From Bemisia tabaci (lineage: Eukaryota > Arthropoda > Insecta > Hemiptera > Aleyrodidae), in the NCBI RefSeq assembly GCF_918797505.1, contig NC_092797.1, positions 21,589,372 through 21,653,371 of the forward strand: a stretch of 64,000 nt of DNA. The letters run 5' to 3'. This document shows positions 12,902 to 24,483 of the stretch, one piece after another; the stretch's first letter is position 1; every line of letters begins with the position of its first letter. The notes beneath the pieces were generated by a model. The model ran no database searches, was not told the origin of the DNA, and worked only from the letters and a program-made list of their open reading frames with translations. The position numbers were made by a program, and so were the translations under genes.

Positions 12902-13158
12902 CTGCCGTGCTAAAGGAAGAACGCCGTATGAACATCCGAGGGAGTTTGCCAAATTTCCCTTGACAAAACATGTATTTTGGACAACATTCATGCATATTTT
13001 TCCTTGAAATTTTCAGATATTTTAGATTAAATTGCGTAATAAATTGTCTGAAAATTTTGGAAAATAATATTCACAATTTTCCCAGTAAAGTCGGTTTACA
13101 TCGGAGAAAACTTGGCAACGTCTGAAGGTTCATACGGCGTTTTTCCTTAGCACGGCAG
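12902..13158. mobile_element. CTGCCGTGC-family MITE, copy 4
   Basis: 257 bp. Left CTGCCGTGCTAAAGGAAGAA, right TTTTTCCTTAGCACGGCAG, with CGCCGTATGAAC and TTCATACGGCG inside. Flanking 4-mers (CACT and TAAT) do not match. Confidence 0.85.
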
Positions 13159-16100
13159 TAATACCTCCATCTCTAATTCCACTCACATCAGCGTACTTAC
13201 AACATGAGGTGATGAGTCACACCGCGGTGATCCAGTTCGGCTGGGCTTACACAACGAGGAGATCTGACAACGGGGCCGACGGAGGAAGATAAGGCGCTTG
13301 GTCCATACCGGCATCTTGATCTGCACCCAAATACAGCGACTCGGGAACTCGGGAATGAATTCGACCAAATAACAACATTGCATCACCGACCCGCTCGCTC
13401 TGATCTGATGGCGGCTCCGGCCACGGCTCACAGTGGATCGAGTCGATCGGACATGAAATTTTTTACTAAAACTGCAAATCTTGATGTATATTTCGTCAGA
13501 TTTTAAAAATCGAAGGGTGCTCAAGCAAGAAAATTTTTCGAGGAAACCAATGGAACCACTTTTAGAACCTTAAATTTTTGTACAAACGGAGTTATAAGCG
13601 TCCAAATTTTGTCCGACTTCTTCCACTGACTCGATCCATTGTGCGACTCCGAGTTGAAGAATGCCAGGTCATTCCCATTCCCCGAGCTGCCGCTGGGAGG
13701 CAAGGAAAGGAATGAAAAAGCCAACAGAAACGATAAAGTGTTTTGCTAAAGACACAGCTCAGGGAGGAGCCTCCAAGGATCACCTTCCTAGATCGAGAAT
13801 TTATAGCTCAAATATTGATGGCGACCGTTTCTAACATTTGGAGATGGTTCCTGGACCCGTTTCGAATTCAATTCGATATTTATCGGTCTTCGGGACGAAT
13901 ACAATGAAATTTCAGCAGAGCTTTTTTCGGCGAAACGTGGCTAAACCTTTCCCCTATTGACACTATTAACATGAAGGAAAATTGGGCATCAAGATAATTG
14001 CCATCATTTTAGATGGTTGCGAGTGCGACTTTGAAGCTCCTTCCTTGATTTTTATGAATGTATATTCTTTGTCTACGCATTCGAGGCGTGACACTGAAGC
14101 GAACATCAATATTTCGGATCTAATTTGGGGCAAATCAAATGAAATTTCAAGATTCATCACAAGCCGAAACGTAGCTAAACTTGTCTCCTATTGATACTGT
14201 TAAAAATGATATGAATAATTGAGAAATCAAGACGATTGCCATCAATTTGTGACTTTGGCTGCAGGTAAGATTTTCGGTTTTTTCTCAACTATGCACGCGA
14301 GGCCAGGACTACTACTGGCGCTTAGATCAATATTTCGGTCTCCGAGGCAAATCAAATGGAATTTCAAGCGTTCCACTAGCCAAAACGAAGTTAAACTCTT
14401 CAGCTATTGATATTGTTGACATCGAAGAAATTAAACATCAGGACAACTGCCATTATTCATGAAAATGTGGCGGTAAAAGGAAGAAAAGGAGGGAAAAGGA
14501 AGGTGTGAAGGCCTCCTCACATTCGCGCTCCAGTCCTGGCCATCAGCCAATGAACCATTAGCAATTTGGCGGCTATTTAAACCTATGCTAAATAATCGAT
14601 TCTTGTCGGAGCACCTGGCCCTTCCAAGAATCGATACATTTCCATGGGTTTAAATGGAGAAAAGAAAATTTTGCCAATTTTCTGGATCCGCCTATGAAAG
14701 AGGCTTATGCTGGCTTGGAATTCTAGCCACACACACATGCGCACAGCGGTGAATGCGATGCTGAAATACCGTGTAGAAACAACACAACATCCTAAAAAGG
14801 AAGTGGTGACGAGTTGCAAATTCACATCGACTGGCGTAATCAAAAGAAAGATATTTTAATCAGACGCTGGAAGAAAATAAAAGAAAACAGGTTTTATGAG
14901 TTGTTTGTCAGTACAGTACCCTTGTGCAACATATCGACGGATTTGATTAGAAAAGCCTAAATACTGCATTTCACGTCGCTTTATTTTTTTTCCTATTTTT
15001 TTTCTTTCTTTCTTTCTTTTTAAATAGTGCAATAAACCGTGAAACTTTCTAAGCATTTAACTAAGAAAGTAAAGAATGAACTAGCAGAATTTTAAAGCAG
15101 AATAAAATTCATGATAATAAAAAAGGAGTAAAAAAAAGAGATAGAAAACCAGGCAACTTTTAAAGTGATAAGGCTGGTTAGTTTTATAGTAATAATCATT
15201 TGATACTGGAAATTTGAACGGGTTTAACCAGAATCACTACAACTGCATTGAGCCTGCATTGCCTAATGCCCTTTTTTTTTTTTTAAAAAGAGACCTGACT
15301 CAGAATTTTGCAAAGTCATTCTTGATAACTTACCGACAATTCACAAGAATTTTCAAAACGATATGGTTTTTTTTTCAGTTTCCTGTTAAAAGAAAATAAA
15401 GCGTGCGAGTAAATTGGACGACACAAAATGAATATCTCGGTTCGAAAACGACCCATCTGGGAAAAACGAAATTTTTCAGGAGGCGATAAAAACTGCGTAA
15501 CAGTCAAAAAAGGAGTGTTTCCACGCAAAAAATGAACATCGTAAAAACTCCAAGTTGGGTCGTTTTCGAACTGAGAGATGCAAATTCAGTTACGCTGATT
15601 CTGGATAAAATCGTCCACAGGATGGCCACCTAATGACCACCATCATACCTACGCGGTACATTATTCCCCATGTAGTTTTCTCGTCTCACCAGCGAGAGGA
15701 AAAAACCACCGCAGGTGGAGGCTTTACCTTTTGAGGAAACCTACTCCTTTTGCAACTGACTCGGACCGTCCGCCATCGCGCATGCTCTTTCGGTTGGGGG
15801 AGAAATATTACCGTTGCGTTGTCCAGTTTCTCGTTAACACAAGACAAAAAAAAATGAAAAAAATGTTTCTGCCAAAGGTGGCCTGGTGACCCATAACAAT
15901 GAGACGGCTCGCGTGTAAAATTCGCGATACATTCGATTATTATGCTCTCGGCTGGCCTTGCTCATGCGACAGCGACAACGACAACGACACGGCATTCGAC
16001 CCGAGTTCATGACCTCATTGGCGCGGGCAAGAAAAAATACCCGTGCACCCAGCTACACCTACTCAAGACCGGGCAACCGCAACTAACGGCAATCCACCAT

Positions 16101-17295
16101 TATTTACCTTCTTTATTATTCGCCATCATATGTGTACGTTGCTTTGAAATCATATGAACAGCCGCGGGTGAAGCAAAACAGTTCTGCTGTGAATTTTCTA
16201 CAATGTTTGATTGAATTGGCTGGTGTGAAAGTCGCCAAGTAATTGTCATTTTTCCCTACTTTGAAGAAAAACTTGTGAACAGCCTTCTATACCAGAGCCT
16301 ACATGGTGTGGTGAACTGTAAATTATTAAAGAAGTGAATTGAAAAAAATAGAATGGATCTCGTGTAACTCAAACCTACTATTTACTACGAGCACGGAGGA
16401 CCTAAGCCCAACTACGGGAAAATTAGGGGCCCAGCCCTATGTACACTAAAACACCTCCTTCTACTTAAAGCAATTATAATTACGTGTTTAATTTATTATT
16501 TGTATTAATGTATGCTTGTATTAACTGTTTCTTGATTACACAAACACCTCGATACACAAATACAACGGATTCCGGAATACATATTTTCCCACGGAACGAT
16601 TTCGAAATGGTAAGCAGCAAAATATCTTACCCAAAATAAAAAATAAAAATGAAAAACTCGAGGAAAAGTCACCGCTCTACCTCAAACGTCTTACAATTAG
16701 CTGGACGTTTGGGGCATTATTTTTGCTTTTTTCCTCGAGCAATCGTGACATCTGAGAGTGATACCACTATTCGACCACGTGGGAGCTCGGGTTGCCTACA
16801 CTGAAAACTGAAGGCGAACCAACTGTGAGATCAAGTCGCCGCGCCTCACACCAGGCTTTCCTGCTTTCTTCCTCGAGCGATCGTGACAGCTGAGAGTGAC
16901 ACCACTATTTTTCTTGTTATTGTGTAAGAATATTTTTCTTGGAACTTTTCAGACACGCCGGATTAAAATGAGCGTAAATTACTCAGAAAAACTTGAAAAA
17001 AAATTCGGAAATTTTCCAGAAAAATTTACAACATTAGAATGCTCACACAGCTTTCATCTTCGGCACGAAAAGTAGTGTAGCCTGTGGCAACGTGCAGTTT
17101 TGGCCAGGGTCCTAAGAAAACAGAACCTGGCGACTTGATTTTCGCGGGACGAGCGGAGTGAGACATCGGAGGAGTGAACTGCGTGCGTAGTTGTCGTCAG
17201 ATGAGAGAAATCTCTAAAATTTGCGACAAAGAACTTAAGACTAAGAGTTGAAAGCGATCACATACTAACAAGGGCCGAAAACTCTGTGACGTGCG
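13159..17295. other. Non-coding stretch with scattered repeats, presumed FMNL intron 1
   Basis: Apart from the palindromic element at 14560-14693 it holds an inverted repeat with arms at 15433-15462 and 15550-15579 (TCGAAAACGACCCA). A block at 16755-16840 (GTGATACCACTATTCGACC...GAAGGCGAACC) resembles 10610-10690. Confidence 0.5.
14560..14693. mobile_element. Palindromic ATCGATTCTTGTCGGAGC element, copy 2 (partial)
   Basis: Carries CTAAATAATCGATTCTTGTC, CAAGAATCGATACATTTCC and the CTGGATCCGCC end of the family, but lacks most of the second hairpin arm. Confidence 0.65.
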
Positions 17296-17547
17296 CTGCC
17301 GTGCTAAGGAAAAACGCCGTACGTGCATCTGAATGTTGCCAAATTTCATCTCGGAAAAGATTTATTTTCCAGGAGAGTTTTGAGTATTTTTTTTTAAATT
17401 TTCAGATACTTCAGATCAAACCACGGAAAAATTTCTTTGAAAAATTGGGTGAGAGATATTAAGGAAGTTTCCCGGAAATTCGAGATTTGTCACAGGAAAT
17501 TTGGCAACGTCCAAAGGCTCTTACGGCGTTTTTCCGTAGCAAGGCAG
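17296..17547. mobile_element. CTGCCGTGC-family MITE, copy 5
   Basis: 252 bp. Left CTGCCGTGCTAAGGAAAAAC, right TTCCGTAGCAAGGCAG. A 4-bp target duplication TGCG flanks both ends. Confidence 0.85.
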
Positions 17548-19231
17548 TGCGGACCGCAAGCGCGGTGGATATCATCGCAACGGTTCGCGTCTTCCGGGCC
17601 AGATTATATCTGAAGAATGTCTCCGGCCGAGCACTTGAGCATGCGTTCCCAGTGGCGATTTCGGCGGAGTGCGAAGAGTCACGTTTGTCGGGAGAATTGA
17701 CGAGCAGAATGTAAATGGTCACGAATTTAACGCGGTGACGTTATCATTAAAAGAACGGAATCACAGAGTACGAGCAAAATAATGAAAGCGAGAGATGAGC
17801 ATAAACGGACGGCGCTCTCGGTGAAACCAGGTTGAATTTTTCGACGATGCAGTTACCGAGTATAGCAGATGACTATTTCCCGTAAATTTAGAAGTAGAGG
17901 GGAGTTTTAGGCGCATAATATTGAAAATTCTTGAAAATATTTTAAAAACTACGAACAAAAAAAACGTTGTACTTAATACACGGCGTTTAGACAATAACAA
18001 TTTCAGGCTGAGAGGGCGAAATAAGTTATTTTTGTCTTTACCGTAGACCATACAAAAATTGCTAAGTCTAGGGGGAACTCAACTTTCGACGGCGATGTTC
18101 TTTAAATTTATCATGCATATAATGTGACTAGTGAGTTATGACGGCAAAAAATTGTTCTAAACATTTAAAACTTGATTTTCCTTAAATTTAAGTTGTCGTT
18201 CAGGGTCTACGGTAGGGACTAAAAGTCTAACAAACGTTGAAAGTTATTTGAACCAACCCTTAGACCATACCGCACTGGAGGCATAGAGTAAGACTAACGT
18301 TTTACCTTGGTAAATCTAACACATTGTGAAATTCTGTCAAACTTAGCAAAACATTCCGCAATCTTTACCAAACAAGACCGCGACTGATCATCGAACTCTT
18401 GTCACGCCTTGTCGAGCATGAACAAAAAATATGCCGTTCCAAAAACATGATTTTAACTGGCAATCGACAGTTCTGAATACCAAACCTCACAATCAGCCCA
18501 TAACAGCGAAAAGCCAGATTTTGATTAACAAAATCGATAGAAATTGTACAACAACGCCGTATTTCAAAGTGAGATAACGGAGAAAATACGGTCCTGCTGT
18601 GGATTTACTTCCTTACTCTCGAAGAGATACGGTAGGGTAACAACAGATACTTGCGGTTAAAAGGCTTTTAAAAAAGCCGTCGAGAACTATACGGTTAAAA
18701 AATACGAACTGCGTGGAAATAAAAGAGGAAGTCTCGTCAAATTCTTTCAAAATAAGAAACATGAAACCTCTTAACACCGGAGAGAAAAAAATAGTTACGG
18801 TTTTTCGGTCTTGAGCTGCAAGTACGAGGGCACAGATTTGCCTCCGCCGTTTGAGTCTTTCCTGCTTGAAGATTATCCAAGTGCGCGGACATTAACGGCA
18901 GACAAGCAAACTGAACCGGCAAGAAAACCGGCAGTAAAGTGGGCAAACGCATCATTGTAATGAACCCGAGCGTGAAATATTCTCGCGATAAGGTCATGGA
19001 CCATTGGACCAACGATCCATCGACACCAACCTGCCGTCAAGGTAAAAAAGAAACGGCTGAAATACAACATATCAGGATGGTGTATAAAAATTATGTAGGC
19101 TATAAATTTTGGAACAATTTGGGACATTGGTATCACTGCAATGGCAGAAACATGTGAGCCTTTGCCCTTCAGGTACTAATAATTTGTGAACTAAAATTGC
19201 AATTCCCCATAGAAACGTATTTCTCTGTCAA
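17548..19231. other. Non-coding stretch, presumed FMNL intron 1
   Basis: AT-rich, with short ORFs only and no motif recognised. Confidence 0.45.
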
Positions 19232-19923
19232 CAGGGCCGGATTTACCTACTTGCCGCCCATGGGCCGCCTTAATTTTGCCGCCCCTTCTCATTCGTTTGG
19301 AAACACCGCTACAAACCATCAAGTGAACGTGCCGGAGGAGGAGGGGTGCATAAGACGCGTTTACTCGCGTTGGGCACATTATTGGTGAAAGCCCTGTCAA
19401 CACTAGCAAAAGTTCACGGAACTTTGCGCGAAAATTAAGTTCCGTAAACCTATCTCTGTATGGACGAGGCCTTTCATTTATAAGAAAAAACGAAAAAATT
19501 ATGAAAGAATAAACATGAATGTGGTTTAATATTTTTAATTTCCGCCACAGCGCCAACCGTACTATTTGGCGCAATGCGTGAAATATCTCTACAGTCTTGT
19601 AGGCGCTATGCGTTTCACGCGCCGATCGCTACTGACCGCACTACGTTTGACGCAATGCGTGAAGTATTCAGGGAGTCTTGTAGGCGCTAATATGTGTTAC
19701 ATGCTGACCGCCGCGCCGAGAGCTGCTCCTTTCCATCTCAAGTCCTCGTCATCATTGCTCTCTGCGCCACGCCCGCCGCTGCGGGCCACATTGCGTGTTT
19801 GGATTCTCTCTCAACTTCTGTCTCTTCTATCACCGAAAGACGAACAAGTTAGAAATTACTATACTTTAACTCTCAGGAAATGAGAGATTTTTTCGTCCTT
19901 TCTCGTTTGTAATTTTTTTTCTG
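19232..19923 (+). mobile_element. hAT-like non-autonomous element, CAGGGCCGG family, copy 2 (3' end missing)
   Basis: Starts CAGGGCCGGATTTACCTACTTG, as copy 1, and follows it through the GCGCAATGCGTGAA region. Instead of its right end it runs straight into a CACTGGG hairpin element at 19924, so it was probably truncated by that insertion or a deletion. Confidence 0.75.
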
Positions 19924-20111
19924 CACTGGGAAAAAAAAAAACAAAAAAAAAAAACATTGGATCTAGAGTCCAGACTCTTGAAAACATTGACAAGAAAAAG
20001 GACTCTTGATCCAATCAGATTTAAGCTTAAATCAAAAGGAAATCCGCTCAAATTAAGAGGCTTGGTTCTTGATTTAAGCTTACATCTGATGTGTTTTTTT
20101 TTTTCCCAGTG
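19924..20111. mobile_element. CACTGG hairpin MITE, copy with internal deletion
   Basis: CACTGGG plus an A-run, ATTGGATCTAGAGTCCAGAC, and right end TTTTCCCAGTG. The right arm lacks the usual CTTGTCAATGTTTTCAAGAG block. Confidence 0.75.
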
Positions 20112-20179
20112 TGGACTCGGGATCCAAAAGCCTTTTTCCCAGTGCTCTATGAGTTACTCTGATGTCTGACGGATGCTCC

Positions 20180-20640
20180 ATGCTCCAAGTTATTCCTCAT
20201 GCACCATCTGACACGGATGGTTATGACCCAGGGTCCTCCTCGGATCGTAAACTGAAAACCGTAAACGACTATCAAACGCTCGCTGGGCGAGTCCGGGGCG
20301 CGCGGCGCGGGCGTGTCCACGCTCGTGCGAAACGACTTATATCGATGGCTCCGTTCGTTCGATCGAGCACCTCGCCCGGCGTGAAAGCTTTCCTCGTCTG
20401 GGTATTCAAATTCGATCCACCGAATTGAAAGCCGTCGCTCGGATGATCGCGCGGCGCGCGAGCCCATCCGCCATGTAAAAAGTCCCCGTTCCGCAGCGCT
20501 TATTACTGATTCTTGTCTTGACTATTTCCATAGTTCACTGGCCCCTCCGGCCCGCCACGCTTCCCCGCGCCTTCTCGTCGACAGTCCCGCCACCCTCAAG
20601 ACTGCGAATCCACCGGGGAAATCACCCGGAAAGTCTCTTG
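20180..20640. other. GC- and CpG-rich patch
   Basis: Dense CG dinucleotides (GGGGCGCGCGGCGCGGGCG around 20295-20315), unlike the AT-rich surroundings. ORFs on both strands (for example minus 20147-20467) follow from the composition. It could be an unmethylated regulatory island or a GC-rich repeat; no gene was recognised. Confidence 0.4.
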
Positions 20641-20734
20641 GCCTCTCTCGCTAAACACTGAGAAAAAATTCTCTAGGATCTAGATTCTAGACTTTTAACG
20701 AATTTGACACACTGAAAAAAAAACTCCGGCCGTG

Positions 20735-20963
20735 CACTGGAAAAAAAACACATTGGATCTAGAGTCCAGACTCTTGAAAACATTGACAAGAAAGAGGACT
20801 CTTGATTCAGGTAGATTTAAGCTTAAATCAAAGGGAAATCCGCTCAAATTAAGAGGCTTGGTTCTTGATTTAAGCTTAAATCTGATTGAATCAAGAGTAT
20901 TTTTTCTTGTCGATGTTTTCAAGAGTCTGGACGCTAGATCCAATGTGTGTTTTTTTTCCAGTG
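20735..20963. mobile_element. CACTGG hairpin MITE, full copy
   Basis: CACTGGAAAAAAAACACATT at the left, TTTTTTTTCCAGTG at the right, with near-perfect arms. TG is found at both flanks, suggesting a 2-bp target duplication. A fragment of a relative (CACTGAGAAAAAATTC) lies just before it at 20656-20712. Confidence 0.85.
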
Positions 20964-20998
20964 TGGGAGCCGTACTTACGAGCTATATGGACATACCG

Positions 20999-21234
20999 CA
21001 CTAGAAAAAAAAAAAAAACACATTGGATCTAGAGTCCAAACTCTTAAAAACATCGACAAGAAATAAAAATACTCTCGATTCAATCGAATTTTTGCTTAAA
21101 TCAAGAACCAAGCCTTATAATTAGAGCGGATTTCCTTTTGATTTAGGCAAAAATCTGATTGAATCAAGAGTATTTTTTCTTGTCAATGTTTTTAAGAGTC
21201 TGGACTCTAGATCAATGTGTTTTTTTCCCCAGTG
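20999..21234. mobile_element. CACTGG hairpin MITE, full copy
   Basis: CACTAGAAAAAAAA at the left and TTTTTTCCCCAGTG at the right. CG is found at both flanks. Arms again carry ATTGGATCTAGAGTCC and GGACTCTAGATCAAT. Confidence 0.85.
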
Positions 21235-21373
21235 CGTCCGCATTCCAGGCTCCGAGGCCGAAAGTTCCGGCATACCACCCAGAGCAATCAAAGCTCCGGC
21301 TCCAGCACCCGGTACTTTCGGCCACTGAGCCTGGAACGGACGATATGTCTATATAGCCCGTTACTGTTTTTTT

Positions 21374-21550
21374 CACTGCAGGGAAAAATACTCTTGATTC
21401 AATCGGATTTTTTCTTGAATCAAAAGGAAATCCGCTTAAATTAAGAGGCTTGGCTCTCGATTCGAGCAAAAATATGATTGAATGAAAAGTATTTTTTCAA
21501 GTCAAACTTTTTAAGTCTGGCCTCTGGATACGAGCTACTTTTTTCCAGTG
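21374..21550. mobile_element. CACTGG hairpin MITE, diverged copy
   Basis: CACTGCAGGGAAAAATACTC at the left, TTTTTTCCAGTG at the right. The left arm is shortened, and the core keeps the CGCTTAAATTAAGAGGCTTG motif shared with the other copies. Confidence 0.7.
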
Positions 21551-22264
21551 AAAGTTGAGAGTGTTTCGCATGCTGACGGTTTTTTGTTTCCAACAAAACT
21601 GAAGAATCTCTTGTTTCATCGAGAAGCGATACGCCAATTCACCCATTAGAGTCGGATTATTCGTCATGTGACTCGTTGCTGTTGGAACAAATCTAATTAT
21701 TTTAAGCTGGTTTACAAGAATCAAGCATCAAAACACGATTTTGTGACCAGCGCAACTGGCCTATTCGTGTCTATGAGGGATTTATGGAATTTAGATGCAT
21801 TTTCTCATACTTGTATTCAGCCAATTTAGATACGATCAATTTAGAATTTTATTCGTGATCATATGGAAACTTGTCAAATTCGGTTTAATCCCTATATGCT
21901 TTGGAGGTGATGGATTTCATTTAAATAAATTAAGACCTTCCTGGGTGATCATGGATACGCGCAGATGTGTGGAGTTAAAAATTCACAGGCACACAAATTG
22001 AAGGTGAAATTAATGCATCTGCACATACACTTGTTTGAGTTTCTGATGGACGACCTTGGCTTTATATGATTAACAATCGGAAACTGTTTAATTCTAGGAA
22101 CTTTCTTAATTGCTCGTTTCCTTGATGATCAACGATGTGTAAAATTAATTAGGCTGTTGCACGATCATGATTTACTAGCATGTTACATTATATGCGGTTA
22201 ACTTGAAGCTTTATAGAAGCTCAAAAAAAGGTATTTTCAGAGAGCAAAACCACGACGACTTATT

Positions 22265-23015
22265 AGGGCCAGTTCTATCATCTCTGGTCAAACTGCTAGT
22301 CACGTTTGACAAGAGGTTAAACACGAAAGTAGCGTTTTATCACCTCTTATAACCGCAAATCCCAGGTCAAATTAAGCTCAACAGAGTGAAAAATTCAACA
22401 GATACTTTGACCACCTGTCAAATTATTTTACCAGGGGTTACATTTAAATCCTCGTCTCTGGTTGGTTAATATCACAGTCCACTGCAAGAGATCCTCCATT
22501 AGTTCCTTGTTTTTCTTACATACCTCACAAAAATTGCGAGAAGCACATCGTGACATCTGGTAGAGTTACTTCGCAACTGACTTTTCCATGGAGTAAATTA
22601 AAGTTTTAGAGGTAATCATGATCTGGTAACCTTCTGGTTAATCATGATCGGCGGCTTTTGTCACTATGTTTTTAAAAACAATAGTATAATTGGACTGCGT
22701 TGTGCAGAGAGGAACCAAGCCACATCAGCTATTGCCAAATTTAACTGGACAATTTAATTTTTTACAAAAGAACATTTGTGCGGATTCTTTGGAAATTTTA
22801 AGGAATTTGCCTCGTACTATGTAGAAAATTCACTGAAATTGGCAAAAAAATTCGCACGACTGTTTTCATGTAAAAAAATAAATTGCTTCATTAAATCCGG
22901 CAATAGCCAATAAGGCTTGATTTCTTTCTGCTTGCGCGGTTCAATTTTAATCAGAGGATAAACGCTTATCCCCTGGGTACCTACCAAGCAGATTTGACCG
23001 GCGGTGATAGAACTT
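22265..23015. mobile_element. AGTTCTATCA-ended element carrying a nested MITE
   Basis: Left AGTTCTATCATCTCTGGTCA, right TGACCGGCGGTGATAGAACT: imperfect 20-bp inverted ends. A separate MITE (22692-22941) lies within it. Confidence 0.6.
22692..22941. mobile_element. GGACYG-ended MITE, copy 1
   Basis: Carries GAACCAAGCCACATCAGCTA, TTGCCAAATTTAACTGG and a right arm GGCTTGATTTCTTTCTGC. Nearly the same sequence recurs at 54180-54428, which fixes its ends. Confidence 0.75.
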
Positions 23016-23429
23016 AGAGTGCCTGTATAGCGAGCGTATAGACAGATCGCTTCATGCGGAGGTCTTAGGGCCCAAAAGTGCAGCCATCCTTTTCACCAAC
23101 TTCTGACACACAAAATTTCACTGCTAGTCTGCAGGGTCTGCAAATTCTAATTCTAACCAAGATGGCCAAGAAAGTACAGAAATGAGCGTTCATCCGCAAA
23201 AATGAGTAAATTTATGCAAAAACTGCGTCAAATACGTGCTTTATAAACGACGGTTTGTAACAATAATATTAGTAAATTGTTCTGGATATTTGAAATTCAT
23301 AGGTTGGCTGCATTTCTGGGCCCTAACTTTGTTCGCGGAGGCATCAGTGAAGGCCTGATGGATTTTCGGAGTTTCACATGTGTCTAGACTCTCGCTATAT
23401 AGGTACTCTTTGTAGAACTGGCCCTTAAG

Positions 23430-23950
23430 AACCCTTCCTTTTCTGCGCAAGCCGGCAACGTTGGACGGCGGTCGCCGGGACGCCACGCTGCCGAGCGCGG
23501 GGTCGCCGGTCGGGAGTTCGGGACGCGCCGCGACGCAAGCTCGGCTGCGCGGCGGGCGTCGGATGGTGTCGGCGACGCGGCCGGCGCGGCGCGGAGGAGC
23601 CGGCAGGATATAATGACCTTGACTTATTCACCGAGTACGTCATAAATTCAAGATTCGCATATTGCACAAGTGCGCGCGGCTCCCCTCTCAGTCTTCGCAG
23701 ACGACCACTCGAGAGGCTGAAGTGCGCCGGGATGGGAAAACCTGGGGCACCCGGGGCTTGATATGGGTGCGAGCACCCTCTCCCCCTCGTCAAAAGTGAG
23801 GACAGGGGAGGGTCCAGAGTACCCTTGAGAGGAGACTCAGCACTAACAACAATACACAGCACTGAAGTTGCTTTCAGGGACCAGGCTAATCTTCCGACAC
23901 TGACGACCGGACAGGCGTATTGAGCAATCTGTTCATCAAACAAGACTCAT
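23430..23950. other. GC- and CpG-rich patch
   Basis: High GC (GGCGGGCGTCGG, GCGACGCGGCCGGCGCGGCG around 23545-23600). A 172-codon minus ORF crosses it but is Arg/Pro-rich with no domain, as expected of random GC-rich sequence. Confidence 0.4.
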
Positions 23951-24010
23951 TTTCAGGTTGAGAAATTTCATCGATCAAGTGGTCTGAGCGAAATTTGTTA
24001 GCCAGAGTTT

Positions 24011-24321
24011 AGGGTGTCTACCGAAACAGGCTGACCAAAAAATCAGTACTTTTTCAGAACTTTTTCGGTACATTCCCAAGAAATTCAGTACCTCCTCAAC
24101 AGGAAAATTCAGTACTTTTTCAGTACCTCCATCTGACGAAATTCGAAAAATTTCTAAAATTTGAATTTCTCGCTTAAATTGCGACAAAAATGACAAAAAA
24201 ATTTAAAAAAATTCCGAACCTTCTTGCTGAACTTCCGCACTTTTTCAGTGCTTTCGAACCGCCCTTCAAAAATCAGTACTATTTCTGGACTTTCCGAAAA
24301 TTCCGGACTTGTAGACACCCT
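24011..24321. mobile_element. AGGGTGTCTAC...GTAGACACCCT element
   Basis: Inverted ends AGGGTGTCTAC and GTAGACACCCT. The inside is repetitive (TTCAGTACTTTTTCAGTAC, AAATTCCGGAC-like motifs). Decayed relatives with the same internal motifs lie at about 9037-9357 and 1640-1800. Confidence 0.75.
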
Positions 24322-24360
24322 GGAGTCGCTTCGTGTTAAAAAAAAAGTTCTTCCTTCAAA

Positions 24361-24483
24361 TGGACGTATTTCTACCATACGGAACTGTGTGCATTTAGAC
24401 ATGAGCCCTGAGGCCCTTAAGAAAATGTGTGTAACAGGACTCACGTCATGATGCTTTTAGTTCCGTTTGATAAAAATACGTCA
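24361..24483. mobile_element. TGGACGTATTT hairpin element, copy 1
   Basis: Short hairpin: TGGACGTATTTCTACC and AACTGTGTGCATTTAGACAT against its complement ending ATAAAAATACGTCA. Second copy at 53181-53311. Confidence 0.7.

Noticed and set aside
12540..13007. 155-codon plus-strand ORF
   Set aside because: Its 3' third is MITE copy 4 and the frame has no recognisable protein character.
23425..23943. 172-codon minus-strand ORF
   Set aside because: GC-rich composition explains it. The Arg/Pro-rich sequence has no recognisable motif.
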